From Perilla frutescens (taxonomy: Eukaryota > Streptophyta > Magnoliopsida > Lamiales > Lamiaceae): 64,000 nt of DNA. A model generated the notes under the pieces. It saw nothing but the letters and a program-made list of their open reading frames with translations, made no database searches and was not told where the DNA came from. The stretch lies in contig BRKX01000004.1 in assembly GCA_026008535.1 (NCBI GenBank), positions 59,404,501 through 59,468,500 on the forward strand, written 5' to 3'. A program made the translations under genes and the position numbers. Positions 20,336-32,395 of the stretch are shown in pieces; within the stretch, counting starts at the first letter, position 1; every line of letters begins with the position of its first letter.

Positions 20336-22375
20336 TGCTCATACTTCTCTTAGAGTTAAGAGTTCAAATAGTTGGTACTTTGACATCGGTTGTTCAAGGC
20401 ACATGACTGGAGATAAGGATGTAGTAAAAAACTTAAAGACATGTTCATCTGACTTTGTAACCTTCAGAGATGGAAAGAAGGGCAAAGTCATGGGTAAAGG
20501 AGTTCTGGATGTTGAAGGTATGCCAAACCTGAAGAAAGCCATGTTAGTTGATGGTTTGAAAGCGAACTTAATCAATATAAGCCAACTATGTGATGATGAT
20601 ATGACTGTAATCTTCACTAAAGATGATTGCAAGGTATTTAAGAAAGACAAGGAAGTCTTCATAGAAGGAAAAAGGTCAACTAACAACTGATATCGATTCA
20701 ATGTTCCTACCAAACATTCAATAACATGTTAGAGAACATCCTTGGATGAAACTGAGCTATGGCATCAAAATCTTGGCCATACTTACTTTAGGAATCTATG
20801 CAAACTAATTAACAAAGAGACGATTAAAGAGATTTCAAAGATCAAGATTGACTGCAACAATATATGTGGTCCATATCAACTGGGAAAGCAAAACGGGTCA
20901 CAACATAAGGATATACAATACATAACCCCTGAAAGAGTCTTAGATCTTCTTCACATGGATCTAATGGGATCAATGGCAACTGAAAGTTATGGAGGAAAGA
21001 CGTATGTGTTTGTCTATATTGATGATTTCTCTAGGTTTACCTGGGTTGAGTGTCTAAGAGACAAAGTAGAAACGTTTATGGCCTTCAAGAAAATGGCTTG
21101 TAAACTATCAATAGAGAAAGGTATTCCTATCAAGAGAATCAAAAGTGATCATGGAAAAGAGTTTGAAAACAAGTAGTTCAATGACTGCTGTGAAGACCTC
21201 AGAATCAGCCATGAGTATTCTGTACCAAAGACTCCTCAATAGAATGGAGTTGTTGAGAGTAAGAATAAGACTTCAAGAGATGGCGAGAGCTATGATTGCT
21301 GGCAACAACATTGCTACACACTTTTGGGCTGAAACTATCAATACAGTATGCCATATTAACAATCGCATTCACAACAGATCAAACACATCCGTGATACCCT
21401 ATGAATTGTGGAATAACAGAAATCCTACAGTAAAATACTTCCACATCTTCGGGTGCCAATATTCTCAATAATAGAGAATACCTGACTAAGATAGAAAATC
21501 ATGGAGTTGAAGGCATATGTCTTGGTTATTCTAGGAACAGCAAGTCCTATCCAGTATACAATGTGGAAACCAAGGCTATCATTGAATCAGTCACTGTCAA
21601 GTTTGATGATGCTCAGGACTACAAGAGTGATGATGAGGAAGAAATTCACTAAGATGTCTTTGAAAATTGCAATGAGAAATCAAACAACAATGAAGATGAA
21701 CCCATTGCTACTCTCAGAAGAACATACAAGCATATTGTCAAGAGCCATCCTACTACTGCTGTTATTGGAGAAATCCATGATACATTGAAGATAAGGAGCA
21801 TATCAAAAGTTTAGGAGTTCATAGCCAACTTCTACTTCATATCACATATTGAGCCAAAAAATGTGAAGGAGGCTCTGTTAGATCAATACTGGATTAAAGC
21901 CATGCAAGAAGAACTTCTATAGTTCAGAAAGAATGATGTTTGAGATCTTGTTCCAACTTCAGAAGATATCAATATTGTTAGAACAAAATGGATCTTCAGA
22001 AACAAGACAGATGAAGAAAGAAACATTACCAGGAACAAAAACAAGACTGGTTGCTCAAGGCTATTCTTAGATTGAAGAGATTGACTTCGATGAAACTTTT
22101 GCTCTTGTGATAATTACTACTTGCCATTACTTGCCAACTGAAGTTCAAGTTACATCAAATAGATGGTAAGAGTGCATTCATCAATGGTTTTCTCAACAAA
22201 CCTGTGTATGTTGCACAACCTAAAGGGTTTGAAGATCCTCACTTTTCAGATCATGTCTACAAGCTCAAGAAAGCTTTATATGGTCTGAAACAAGTTTCTC
22301 ATGCTTGGTATGAAATGCTTGCAAACTACATGCTAAACAAATGATACAAAAGAGGATGAGAAGACCAGGACTCTT
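20336..22375 (+). pseudogene. Sirevirus-like Ty1/copia pol fragment
   Basis: Starts at the protease (WYFDIGCSRHMTGD, with DSG altered to DIG), followed by NLISQLCD-type text (LINISQLCDD), GAG-pre-integrase (LWHQNLGH), integrase (LLHMDLMG, FVYIDDFSRFTWV, IKSDHGKEFEN), then the rest of integrase and the start of RT in several frames (IFGCQ, KWIFRNK, KKALYGLKQ near 22262-22290). Wording such as LLHMDLMG and SDHGKEFEN is typical of the Sirevirus lineage. Stops occur at 20688, 21174, 21469, 21651 and others, and the piece is cut off after the ALYGLKQ motif. No LTRs flank it. Confidence 0.8.
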
Positions 22376-23319
22376 TTCTACTACAACCACGACTCTCTTC
22401 AACTGTTGCCACCTTTACTCCTGGTTGACAAATAAAACTTTAAATTTCGGTCTCCACCGTCGCCACACCTTTCATTCTTTCATCATCCACCATCGTCGCT
22501 CATTTTGGAACTACAAATTAACGGGGAACCATTTGAAAATTATTTTTTGAATGAAGACAGAAGTGTTCGAAAAATGTTTTTCAAACAAAAAGAGAAGTGT
22601 TTGAAAAAGATGGAATTTTCATACGTATTTATTAATTACCCTTTGAAAACCAATTTTCGAACTCTATTTATCATATTCGAAAAATTTAGTTCGAATGGGG
22701 TTGGACCTAAATTTTTTCTTGATTCAATTTTACTTTCTTCTCCAATTAGAGTGAGCGAGGTCGAATCTAGAATGTGCGGTTGTTGTTAAACCGTGTTAGA
22801 TCTAAGCGGTGGTCATTGATGGTGGGTCATCGGAGACTTCTGCAAATCTGTATATTTTTTGCTATTTTGAGGGAGGGGACGGGAAAGAGGAAGAAGACAT
22901 TATTTTTTTTTAAGAAATAGCAATTATTTTTTGAATGTTTATCATATTATTATTTTAAGGCCGAGTAAATAAATAATAGAGTGTGTGAAAGTAAGAAAAA
23001 ATAGTATTTTACTAATCTAAAAAATTAATATTTTAAAATTATTTTAATTAGTGGCGTGTAAAGAAATATTTATGGTGTATTTAAAAACACCTTTCCAATA
23101 TATACCAGAGAGTGATGTTGATCACATTTTTTTTTTTGGAGAAATCACAATATGATTTTCTAAATCTTATAGAAGTAATACATAAATAGGATCTTGATTT
23201 TTAATTTATAATGTTATTTTTATTCTTTTATTGAATTTTCTAACTTCGCGTTACATTATTATATGACCTAAAACTTGTATTTGGTACAATTGATTCTTAA
23301 CTTTGCATTATTGTTACAA
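22376..23319. other. Intergenic, unrecognised
   Basis: A frame at 22505-22789 has no recognisable domain. The stretch CGAAAAATTTAGTTCGAATG (about 22678-22697) resembles text near 5200-5216, hinting at a shared unidentified repeat. Otherwise AT-rich. Confidence 0.4.
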
Positions 23320-23345
23320 CTAGTAAATGCCCCGTGCGATGCACG
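23320..23345 (-). mobile_element. Helitron-like 3' terminus
   Basis: On the minus strand the hairpin CGTGC-ATC-GCACG (23345-23333) is followed by GGGCATTTA, CTAG (23323-23320) and then T, the expected Helitron end and AT target. Same family as 4319-4346. The element would extend to the right into the AT-rich region; no 5' end was located. Confidence 0.6.
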
Positions 23346-26287
23346 AACAACATTTTATACTTCACGAATTTAATTAAAAAAATTATATTGAGAATTTATC
23401 ATTTTTAGATACATAATAATATAAGTATAATACACCATTTTAACAATATATACGTATAATAGAATTAAACATTTATTTTGTATCATACAATATGTATTCA
23501 AGGTCCGATTTACCTGTATAATTTAAGCATTATTTATTTGTTAAATTTTTAAAACTAATAAATATCATTTATAGTTTTTTTGGAGCAATCTTTTAACTCC
23601 TTATTTTATTGATGAATATGTAGGTGGTAATGTATTTATATTTTGAGAAAATATATGTAGAACTAATAATAATTTGCTAGCCAATTTTGTACATTTATTT
23701 ACAAAATTATTTGACTCGTGCCAGGATAATGTATAATTTAGCTTTTTCAACCAATTTGTACGTGCATAAAATCATTTTGTTGAAATCAATTAACGTAAAA
23801 AAAGGTAAAATAAATAAAGCACCATATAATATCTATATAAAAAAATCACACTTGGGTTAAAATAATAAATTTTGTATTTTTCTAAACTGCTCACACATTG
23901 GAATATTGCAAATACTTCATATATAATAATTTTTATATTATATAAAAAATTTAATCTACAATTAAAAACTAAAATAATTTTAATAAATAACTAATTTAGT
24001 ATTATCCGTACTTGACATAATTTAGTATTATCCGTACTTAACAAATACCTTTGATTAATTCATTTTAATTATGACCAATAATTCGGATAATAATAAAAAT
24101 TCAAATAAGGAAATAATATTATGCGAATGATTTTTTTTTATTTTATAATTAGATTTTAATGGATCAAAATTATATGAATACAAAATTTTATTGCACTCCA
24201 TGAGCCAAAAAAAAAAATAGTTCAATATCTCAATAACGTCGGTTTAGATTAGAATATGTATACACATTTGATAAGTAATGAAATACATTCTTTTTTCTCA
24301 ATTTAGTTTGCACTGAGATATATTTTGATAATAAATAGAATGACATAAACTAAACAATAAAGTATTTATATGTATATATATAACTTCTTTACAAAATCAC
24401 TTCGGTTTTGACGTGGAGACAAATTAACATTTGATAAAAAATAAAATACTACAATAATGAGAATATAAAAAGACTTTTATTTTTTAATTTAGAATTTACA
24501 TTTCATTTTGTATAAAATACATAAATACACACACACACACACACAAAATAATGTGGATATATAATGACAGAACTAAGTGTTTTTTTTAGTTCAAAATTTA
24601 CATTTGGTTTAGTAAATTGATTAATAAAATATCCTGATGATCAAATTAAAAAAAATTGTATGCAAATAAAATACAATTACGATCTTGTGAAATCTTCACT
24701 CTCCTTACATAATATAATTTGATGAATTTGTTAGCTCCCTCTCGTATTGATTCAAATATATAGTTTCATCATCCGTGGATGTTCATGCATATCTTGATGG
24801 AAGGGGGTAACCAATTTCTTTCACCGAATTGCAAATTGGAGTCATATATATATATATTGTTTTATTATTTGTAAAAACCTGCGAAATACATCAAATCAAA
24901 ATTAATAATTACACTAGTGCTATGAATATTCACACGAACACAATAATCAGAAAATTAATACAAATATATTGAAAAATTGTATCTATCTATCTTAGGAGAG
25001 ATCGTGCATCATTATGATTACAGTTAGGGCTTGTAATTTATAAGCATCATATATAGATTCATTTCCAAGGACTACATAATGTCATGATTAAAATATTTAA
25101 TATGTTACAAATTACAATTAATATAAATAGCGTGATTAATGTAATAGAATGGTCAATCTATGTCCATAATTAAAGTGATGGCCATGAAATTATATCATCG
25201 TTGCAAATACAAATTTAATTTATTTAATGCACGTACAATGCAAGGTATATATAATTCAAATAAAAAATATATAATCTATTTCTTATATATTTTTTATATT
25301 AATATGATAATAATTATATAAGTTCGAATACTAATAGGGTAATTGTGTAAATTTGTTAATAGTATTAGATTAAGTAATTAGTAATTAATATAATTATATG
25401 CAATACATATAATAATGTATAGATTTTTAGATAGTTTAACGCAATTAACATAGTTCAAATGTTCCATGATTAATGTAATTATGAAAAGGAATTTTAATAC
25501 TATATTTTTCCAGCTCCATGTAATTCTTCTGTAACTGCGTGTATTTTGCAATTATTTAAGCTTCATGCAATTATTTCAGATATAATCACGATTAAGGACC
25601 GTAAATATAGATAGTTGATATGGAAAATTGTAATATGAATTGATGGACAAAAAATAATCAATTAAAGTTTATCCATCAAAATAAATTCCAATAAATTAAA
25701 ATATGATAATTTGTAATATTAATTAATGGAGTATTTGCTTACTACATTATATTATATGCATATTATATATAGGACCCCTATATGTATATATATGTATATT
25801 ATATGCATATTATATTAAATATATAGATAATGGCATGGTAACTATTATATTATATTGTTTCCCAAAAAAACTATTATATTATATTATATTATATTATATT
25901 ATTTGTATTTTAATATGTGCGGATATATATATATATGTATGTATGTATCATATGATATTATATGTATATATACACATGTTATTGTTTAAATATATGTATG
26001 CACGTATTTTATAGAATATAAAATATAAAATATAAAATAGTATATATATATATATTATTACAAAATATGAATCCTTGCACAATGAATACAATTAATTAAC
26101 TACATATAATATATTTATAAGACTTACTATAAATGAAAAGGGGATTTGGGCGGGAAAATATGAGAATTTATATTTATAGGACCGTTCTGCTTTTATATAT
26201 ATAAAAATTGGATCCAGTCGTGGGTAGTTATACGAGAATGTGTTAAGATTGATTTTATACATAATCACGTTTTTTCTCACTGTAGCC

Positions 26288-26319
<32 letters not shown>

Positions 26320-27562
26320 CTCTATGAGAATATACGAAAAACATAATACAAGATCAAAGTTCCAGGAACCTGGTAAAGCAATCGAAAAAATTGATAGTCC
26401 AATTTCGAAAAATATGAAAGGCAAAGAATTAATACGAATACATGTAAGTATTCAACATAAATATTATTGGTTCATGAAAGGGTATGGTAAGTCGCATGTT
26501 AGTCAAATTTATAATATTTTGGAATAGTGTGTTGAACGTGATATGCGTGGGGGTACTGCACTTTGGACCCATGTTTGACTTGAAATTTTAATTTGATGTC
26601 TAAAATGTGGGGATACACAAATTAAATTCAAGTTATGAAACACATTGAAGTTAAGAATCACACAATTCCATGGTGGAAAATCAAGAGGTAGGGGGGCAAT
26701 AATTGGGCATCCGGTCTTTTATAATTTATTTTCAGTGTCTGTTTTCTATTTAATTCATAAAGAAGAAACAAAGAACTAAAATCATTCTCGACCATTACCT
26801 TTTTTTAGTTTTAATAATCCAATTTTAGTTTGTCCATTAAATTATGGATTCGTACACGTAAACCCTCTTCCATGAAAAAAAATTGTACCAGCCAAAAAAA
26901 AATTAAGAGAAAATTTACCTCTCAATATAAACGTTGGGGGTATTTGCACATCTGTACATAAAAAAAGACAATAATTAAGGACTTAACTTCAAGTGTGCAC
27001 ACATTAATTGAATCATTTATCGAGGAAATTTTAAGTTATATTCTTCCCATATTGTGTAATTCCCATCAAGTAAAATATTTTTAAGTTCGTCATAAGAAAA
27101 TTAAATTATAGTCAGATCAATTGAGTTTTCGGTTTGACACGATCGAGTTTTAAGTTTGAGTAAAATATGTAGGCAAAAAACTTGTGTGAGATAACTTTAT
27201 TGGTTAAAATTCAGAACAACACTGGCTCATATTTCATAACACGTTTGGAATTTTGTTAATATTTGATTATATTTAAATTCAAATCTTAACCCGTCTTATG
27301 AATTTTGACCCGTAAAATGGTCTCACACAAGACTCTCAACACACACACACACAGGGCCAGACTAACAGAATATGGGGGGCCAGAGGCAATATGTATTATA
27401 TATATATATATATATAGTTGTAATAGTTTATAAATTTTAATTTTGAAAGCTTATTAGGCCTCATTGCTTAGAACAAGGCCTAAAAAGAGAGCAACATGTA
27501 GATGAAAAAATAAAATAAAATAAAGTAGGCCACAAAAATTTAAAAAATAAAAGGTAGTTATG
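23346..27562. other. Long AT-rich non-coding stretch
   Basis: No supportable gene in about 4.2 kb. It contains a CA run (24529-24544), TA runs (24848, 27397), TATTA repeats (25865-25905), palindromic TATATGCATATTATAT text (25750-25830), and a 26-base A run at 26294-26319. A GGGGGGCC-containing segment near 27354-27390 resembles a hAT end but no partner was found. Some of this is probably the body of the Helitron-like element ending at 23320. Confidence 0.5.
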
Positions 27563-28254
27563 CACTAGAAGAAAAAGTGATTTAATTAATGATAATTTAG
27601 CGACATATTATATTCCATCGCTAAAATACCAACAAATTAATAATAGATTAAGATTGAGACGTTTAATGATGATTTTTCTATCTCTAACGTAGCAACGAAA
27701 AAATTCGTCGTTAAACCTCAAATTTTAATTTTATTTTTTTATATTAATGACGGAATAACGAAGGATTATACATCGATAAGTTAGAGACGGAAAAATATGT
27801 CGCTAAATATTTATTTTCTTAACTTTTTTTAGTTTAGCGACGGTCTAGCGACAAAATTTTTATGTCGCTAAATTTAATTCTATTTTTTTAATTTTTAAAG
27901 TTTTTTTTTTAATTTTTCAATTACTACTTAATGAAGAATTTAAAATGATTTTTATTAATATTTAAAATATTTTTAATTTATTTTATGTTTTTCAGTTTTT
28001 TTTAATTTTTAATTTTTAATATTTTATAATATATAATTATATTAAATCATTTATTTAATAATTTTTTATTTTTATAATTTTTATTACTTTAATTTATTTT
28101 TATAAATATTATTAATTATAAATATATAAGAGTTGAAAAAATTAATGAAAATAATCTAATATTAAATAAATGATTTAATATAATTATATTTTAATTACAA
28201 CATTAATGATTTTAATAGATATTTAAATAAATGAAGAACAATACATTTCTTGAA

Positions 28255-28291
<37 letters not shown>

Positions 28292-28620
28292 TATATTAAA
28301 ATATTAACATAAATATACATTTGTCCACTTGGTTCAGCTGCATATGATAAAGTTATGCATATCCTAGAGTGTCAAGGGGTTGAATCTCTCGAGCAACAAA
28401 TGTTGGAATAATATGTGGCTTTTTGGAGCTTATGCGTCGGGTGTGCCATGAGTGGTTATATTTTTTGTACTTAGCGATGAAAAAATTCCGTCGTTAAATC
28501 TAAGAAACTTCAATTTTTATTTTTTTGAATGAAAAATCCTTTATAAATTGATGTTAACTTGTTTAGTGACATATATTTCCTGACTCTTTTTATGGGTAAA
28601 TTTTCTGATTTCTTTTAAGA
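27563..28620 (+). mobile_element. CACTA-like (En/Spm) non-autonomous element, right end uncertain
   Basis: Begins CACTAGAAGAAAAAG, close to the plant CACTA terminus CACTACAAGAAAA. It is followed by many direct and inverted subterminal motifs of the type TTTAGCGACGG / CCGTCGCTAAA (27598-27875, again at 28467-28495), as expected for En/Spm transposase-binding repeats. The middle has a perfect 27-bp inverted repeat (28033-28059 and 28161-28187) and a TG/TA microsatellite (28255-28291). No ORF. The opposite terminus is not clear, so the end is approximate. Confidence 0.5.
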
Positions 28621-29191
28621 AGCTGGTATGTTTCTACTTGGACCTCAGATTATCATTTCTGGTGATATTTATTTAGTTTGGGTTCTCCCCTAAAAAAAAA
28701 TAAATTGAGAATTTAATTTTATATAAGTAAGGAAATTCAAAATATTAATTTGTATGGACTACATTGAATTGAAGTTTAATTCGTCTTTCATGGGCCAGTA
28801 CTGCTTGCTGGTGTGCGGGCAGAATATATTTGTACAACAGTCGAGTAAACGCAGCCACATAAAAAAAAGGCAAATGGTGTTTCGTACTTCTTAAAAATTA
28901 TATTTAATATTTATATTACGTATTATCTTAAAATCCTAATAATTGGTATCACCGTGTAAGAAAACATGAACCATTGTTTAGTTTATTTATGTGAAAATAG
29001 TGAGCAGAGTTCACACGAATTGAAGCACATCAACAACGACAATGAGCAACGACTACAAAATTTATCCCTTCGTTAATTGCGAGAAAAGAACATGTTAAAG
29101 ATTATGAATTTGAATCTATCTAATGTACATCTTTTTAGTCGAGCTCATTGTTATAAATTTATAATTGTAGATTGGCAAAAACTTCCATGCA
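28621..29191. other. Intergenic, nothing recognised
   Basis: AT-rich, no ORF or repeat that could be assigned. Confidence 0.4.
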
Positions 29192-29902
29192 GCGGTCTTA
29201 AATAGTGCTATTTAAGACGTGTTGGGTCAACGCGAGTCAACCAGTAAAAAAATAGGAAAAATCGGTAAAATCAGTATCAACAGTCTCACTAAAAAGTATC
29301 ACCAAAAATTCGAAAAGTATCATCTATATCATTAAAAAGTAAGGGACACTAATTATTTTATACTAGTTTATTTAGTTCAAATTGTGATTTTTTCCATTCG
29401 AATTAATTTATAGAGCTTAGTAGTTTAGGGTGTTTTTAGGAGTTTTTTTTAGGGTTCATGATTTTTTAGGGGGGGTTTTTTAGTTTTTTTAGGGGGTTTT
29501 TTTTAGGGTATATTTTGTGTTTTTTAGAGTTTTTTTGGGGTGTTTTTAGGGGTTTATTTTGTGTTTTTTAGGGTTTTCTTTGGGGGGTATTTTTAGGGGT
29601 TTATTTTGTGTTTTTTTAGGATTTTTAGGGGTTTATTTTCTGTTTTTTAGGGTTTATTAATTCTATTTTAGGATATAAATTCATACTCATTTCAAATAAA
29701 TTAAATCAATTTATTTTAATTTTAGGGTTAACTAATATTATTTTAGGGTATATATTTTTGGGGAACAAAACAAAAGAAATAAAGAAAAAATCGGATAAAA
29801 AATGAAAGAAAAAGTAAAAAAATGTCCAGGAAAAAAAAAAAAAAGACAGACGCATGGCACTCACGCGCCGCGCCTGCCTTAAATAGTCTTAAATAAGGCC
29901 GC
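29192..29902 (+). repeat. Interspersed CCCTAAA-like element, copy 2 (most complete)
   Basis: The ends form imperfect inverted repeats: GCGGTCTTAAATAGTGC on the left and, inverted, GCGGCCTTATTTAAGAC on the right; the left end is also a self-hairpin. Inside are GGGTCAACGCGAGTCAACC, repeated AAAAAGTATCA motifs, TTTTTAGGG runs (29425-29660) and a GC-rich CACGCGCCGCGCC right end. It matches 12060-13110 inverted and 34515-34965 in the same orientation. About 711 bp without coding capacity; no clear target duplication. Confidence 0.6.
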
Positions 29903-30512
29903 CTCACAGAATACCATCTCTTGTAGATTTATCATCGTCCATATTTTTTTTCAAAGTTAAGTCAAGATATCATGGACATTGCTTGAAATATGTCACTTTC
30001 CATGTATTTGAAGAAATAAAGAGGAAAACCCCACTCGAGATCCTCCAATCCCAACTTGTGTGTGTCAACTGTGTACGAAACCTTAAAATTATTACGTTTC
30101 TTTTATTTATTTTTCTTCAATTTTAATTTCTTTAGGTTTAGTATAATTTTACAATTTTATTTAGGATTTATTCCACCAAATTAGGGTTTATAATTATTTT
30201 TTAATATTTAATTTTCATTTTTTAGTTAATATAATTGAATTTTGGGGTTAATCATTCTAAAATGAATATACATAATTTTTTAAAATTTTAATTTTTAACA
30301 ATAAATATTAATTATGAGTAGTTATAATATAATAAATTTTATTTTTAGAAAAAAATATTATTAACAATGTATAATTTTAATGTTGACACACGATTGTCAC
30401 AGAAAATTGGGACTAGAGGACCTCTACTCTCCAGGTATATAAAGATTTACATTTACATTTTCATCTTTATCTTTTTTTTTTAAATATGCCTATTATATTA
30501 TAGTGTTAATAT
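29903..30512. other. AT-rich intergenic DNA
   Basis: Nothing recognised; GTGTGTCAACTGTGTACGA and poly-T tracts only. Confidence 0.4.
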
Positions 30513-30685
30513 GAGAAAATAGCCATTATTACTTAGTAAATAATGTAAATAGCCACTTTTTAAAAATATAATGTTTCTAACCTTTTAGGATGAGAATATA
30601 CATCAATACCCTTAGTAATAATATAAATAATTTTTAACATTAAGTATTTCCTAACATAAAAACACTCCGATATATTAACAAAAAA

Positions 30686-30916
30686 AATTATGGACGATGA
30701 TTTCAGAATCTATTTTTCGCCGCCGTTCTATGTCAAAGTCTCAAAAGTCATACTGCCAGGTTTTTGTTGCCGTCTTCTGTTGTTATAGTTGTCGTCTTGC
30801 TGTTGTTGCCGTCTTCTGTCACTGATGTTGCTGGAGATGAAAATTACAAGATTCAACCGCCGTCTCTGCCAAGGTTCAAACGCCCTCATCGTTGAACAAT
30901 TATGGACGATGATTTC
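30686..30916 (+). repeat. 19-bp exact direct repeat flanking 193 bp
   Basis: AATTATGGACGATGATTTC occurs at 30686-30704 and 30898-30916. The enclosed, GC-richer segment has a second small duplication (TTGTTGCCGTCTTCTGT near 30764 and 30802). Too long for a usual transposon target duplication; it could be a duplication junction or the footprint of filler repair. Confidence 0.6.
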
Positions 30917-30934
30917 TAACAATCCTCATAATGA

Positions 30935-31260
30935 ATACACGAATACACGAGTGCAACAACACGGGTAGTCCAAGTCCTGTTCTCGTGCATTAGTTCAATG
31001 ATGATTTAATACACGAGTAGACGATTACTTCAATAATATGGCAGTTCAAAAATAAATCATACACGAAAACGCGAGTAGGATCGTTCGTGTACATGTGCAA
31101 CAGTTGATCATTCAACTGATACACGACTACATGAGTATGTCGATTCGTGTACTTGTGCACTAGTTAAAAAATGCATAGATACATGAGTGCATGAATTTGC
31201 TAATTCGTGTCCTCGTGCAACAATTAAAAATGAGATATTGCACGAGTTCACAAATAAATT
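30935..31260 (+). repeat. 60-bp tandem repeat array
   Basis: Units start ACACGAAAACGCGAG at 31061, ACACGACTACATGAG at 31121, ACATGAGTGCATGAA at 31181 and a decayed copy near 31239, exactly 60 bp apart; ACACGAGTAGACG at 31011 and ACACGAATACACGAG near 30945 are earlier diverged copies. Each unit also contains an inverted TTCGTGTNCNTGTGCA segment, so single units can fold. The period equals 20 codons, and the minus strand is open across several units (31108-31323), probably by chance. Confidence 0.75.
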
Positions 31261-31599
31261 GTTGCATGAATAAACTCTAATACTCGTGTATCGGAAGAAG
31301 TTGATTCGTGCACCAAAGAACATTTAACTTTTTTTCCACCTATTCCAAAGAACGATTCAAAAAACTTAAGTATCTAGATCGATAAAAAGAGAGCATATTC
31401 GTAAATATTGTATACCTTATTGCTGCAAAAAAAAAAAAAACACGCCCGATGTCAACAAAACTTTAAAAAATTTCAAATTCACAAAGAATCTCTAATTTTC
31501 GATATTGCAACTGTAACAACCCGACTACCGGACTGACGGTTGTCCCTACAAACCAACACAAGTCTTTCCATCTTGTTTAGTCCTCACTCACACGCTCCC

Positions 31600-31690
31600 T
31601 GAGAAAACTTTCCAGGGGGTCACCCATCCCACTATTGCCCCAAGTCAAGCACGCTTAACTTTAGAGTTTTGGTGGAATGAGCGCTACAAA
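31600..31690 (-). pseudogene. 5S rRNA-like segment in Cassandra LTR (left)
   Basis: On the minus strand AAGTTAAGCGTGCTTG (31661-31646, 5S box A) and GGATGGGTGACCCCCTGG (31629-31613 region, box C) lie at about the spacing of a 5S gene, with a preceding ACTCTAAAG like the 5S AACTCCGAAG. The internal Pol III promoter looks largely preserved; it is not a genuine rRNA gene. Confidence 0.8.
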
Positions 31691-32299
31691 AGAAGGTGCA
31701 CCTTGTAGTATAAGTAACACCAATCAAACCCTTTAAGCTCTCCTCAACTGTACAGTCCCATTCCTCTATAGCCTCAGAATCCCTCTCTTTCGGGTGGATT
31801 CGGTTCATTCATGTGCCCCTCCGCTTGGAAGTCTTATAGGAGCCGCTCTTTGTCCGTGCCTTGCATCGGCGATCACTTCACGCTTCGGCCCCGGGTGTCA
31901 CATGCCCACCAGCTTCCGCTTGGTTTATCCTCGAACCACACCTTATTGTGAGAGGTTTGGCTCTGATACCACCTGTAATGACCCGGCTACCGGACTGACG
32001 GTTGTCCCCACAAACCAACACAAGTTTTTCTAGGGGTGGATTCGGTTCATTCATGTTCCCCTCCACTTGGAAGTCTTATAGGATCCGCTCTTTGTCCGTG
32101 CCTTGCACCGGCGATCACTCCACGCTTCGGCCCCGGGCGTCACATGCCCACCAGCATCTGCTTGGTTCATCCCCGAACCATACTTTATTGTGAGAGGTTT
32201 GGCTCTGATACCACCTGTAATGACCCGGCTACCGGACTGACAGCTGTGCCCACAAACCAACACAAGTTTTTCTAGCGTGTTTTGTCCTCACTCACACAC

Positions 32300-32395
32300 T
32301 TACTGAGAAAACTTTCCAGGGGTCACCCATCCCACCATTGCCCCAGGTCAAGCACGTTTCACTTTGGAGTTCTGATGGAGCGCGCACTAGAAAAG
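32300..32395 (-). pseudogene. 5S rRNA-like segment in Cassandra LTR (right)
   Basis: The minus strand has CATCAGAACTCC, then AAGTGAAACGTGCTTG (box A with two changes, 32364-32349) and GGATGGGTGACCCCTGG (box C, 32332-32316). Its ATCAGAACTCC is closer to real 5S than the left copy, but its box A is more damaged. Confidence 0.8.

Noticed and set aside
26294..26319. Long A run suggesting a SINE or retropseudogene tail
   Set aside because: No A/B boxes, coding similarity or target duplication found upstream.
27354..27480. CAGGGCC...GGGGGGCC text resembling a hAT end, with AGGCC repeats
   Set aside because: No opposite terminus or 8-bp duplication was found, and CA and TA microsatellites confuse the borders.
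31600..31690. Genuine 5S rRNA gene
   Set aside because: The match is partial and embedded in an LTR with primer site and partner LTRs, so it is the Cassandra 5S-like segment.
31794..32275. Several 60-80 codon frames in both strands around 32 kb
   Set aside because: They recur because the Cassandra LTR is repeated; this TRIM encodes no protein.
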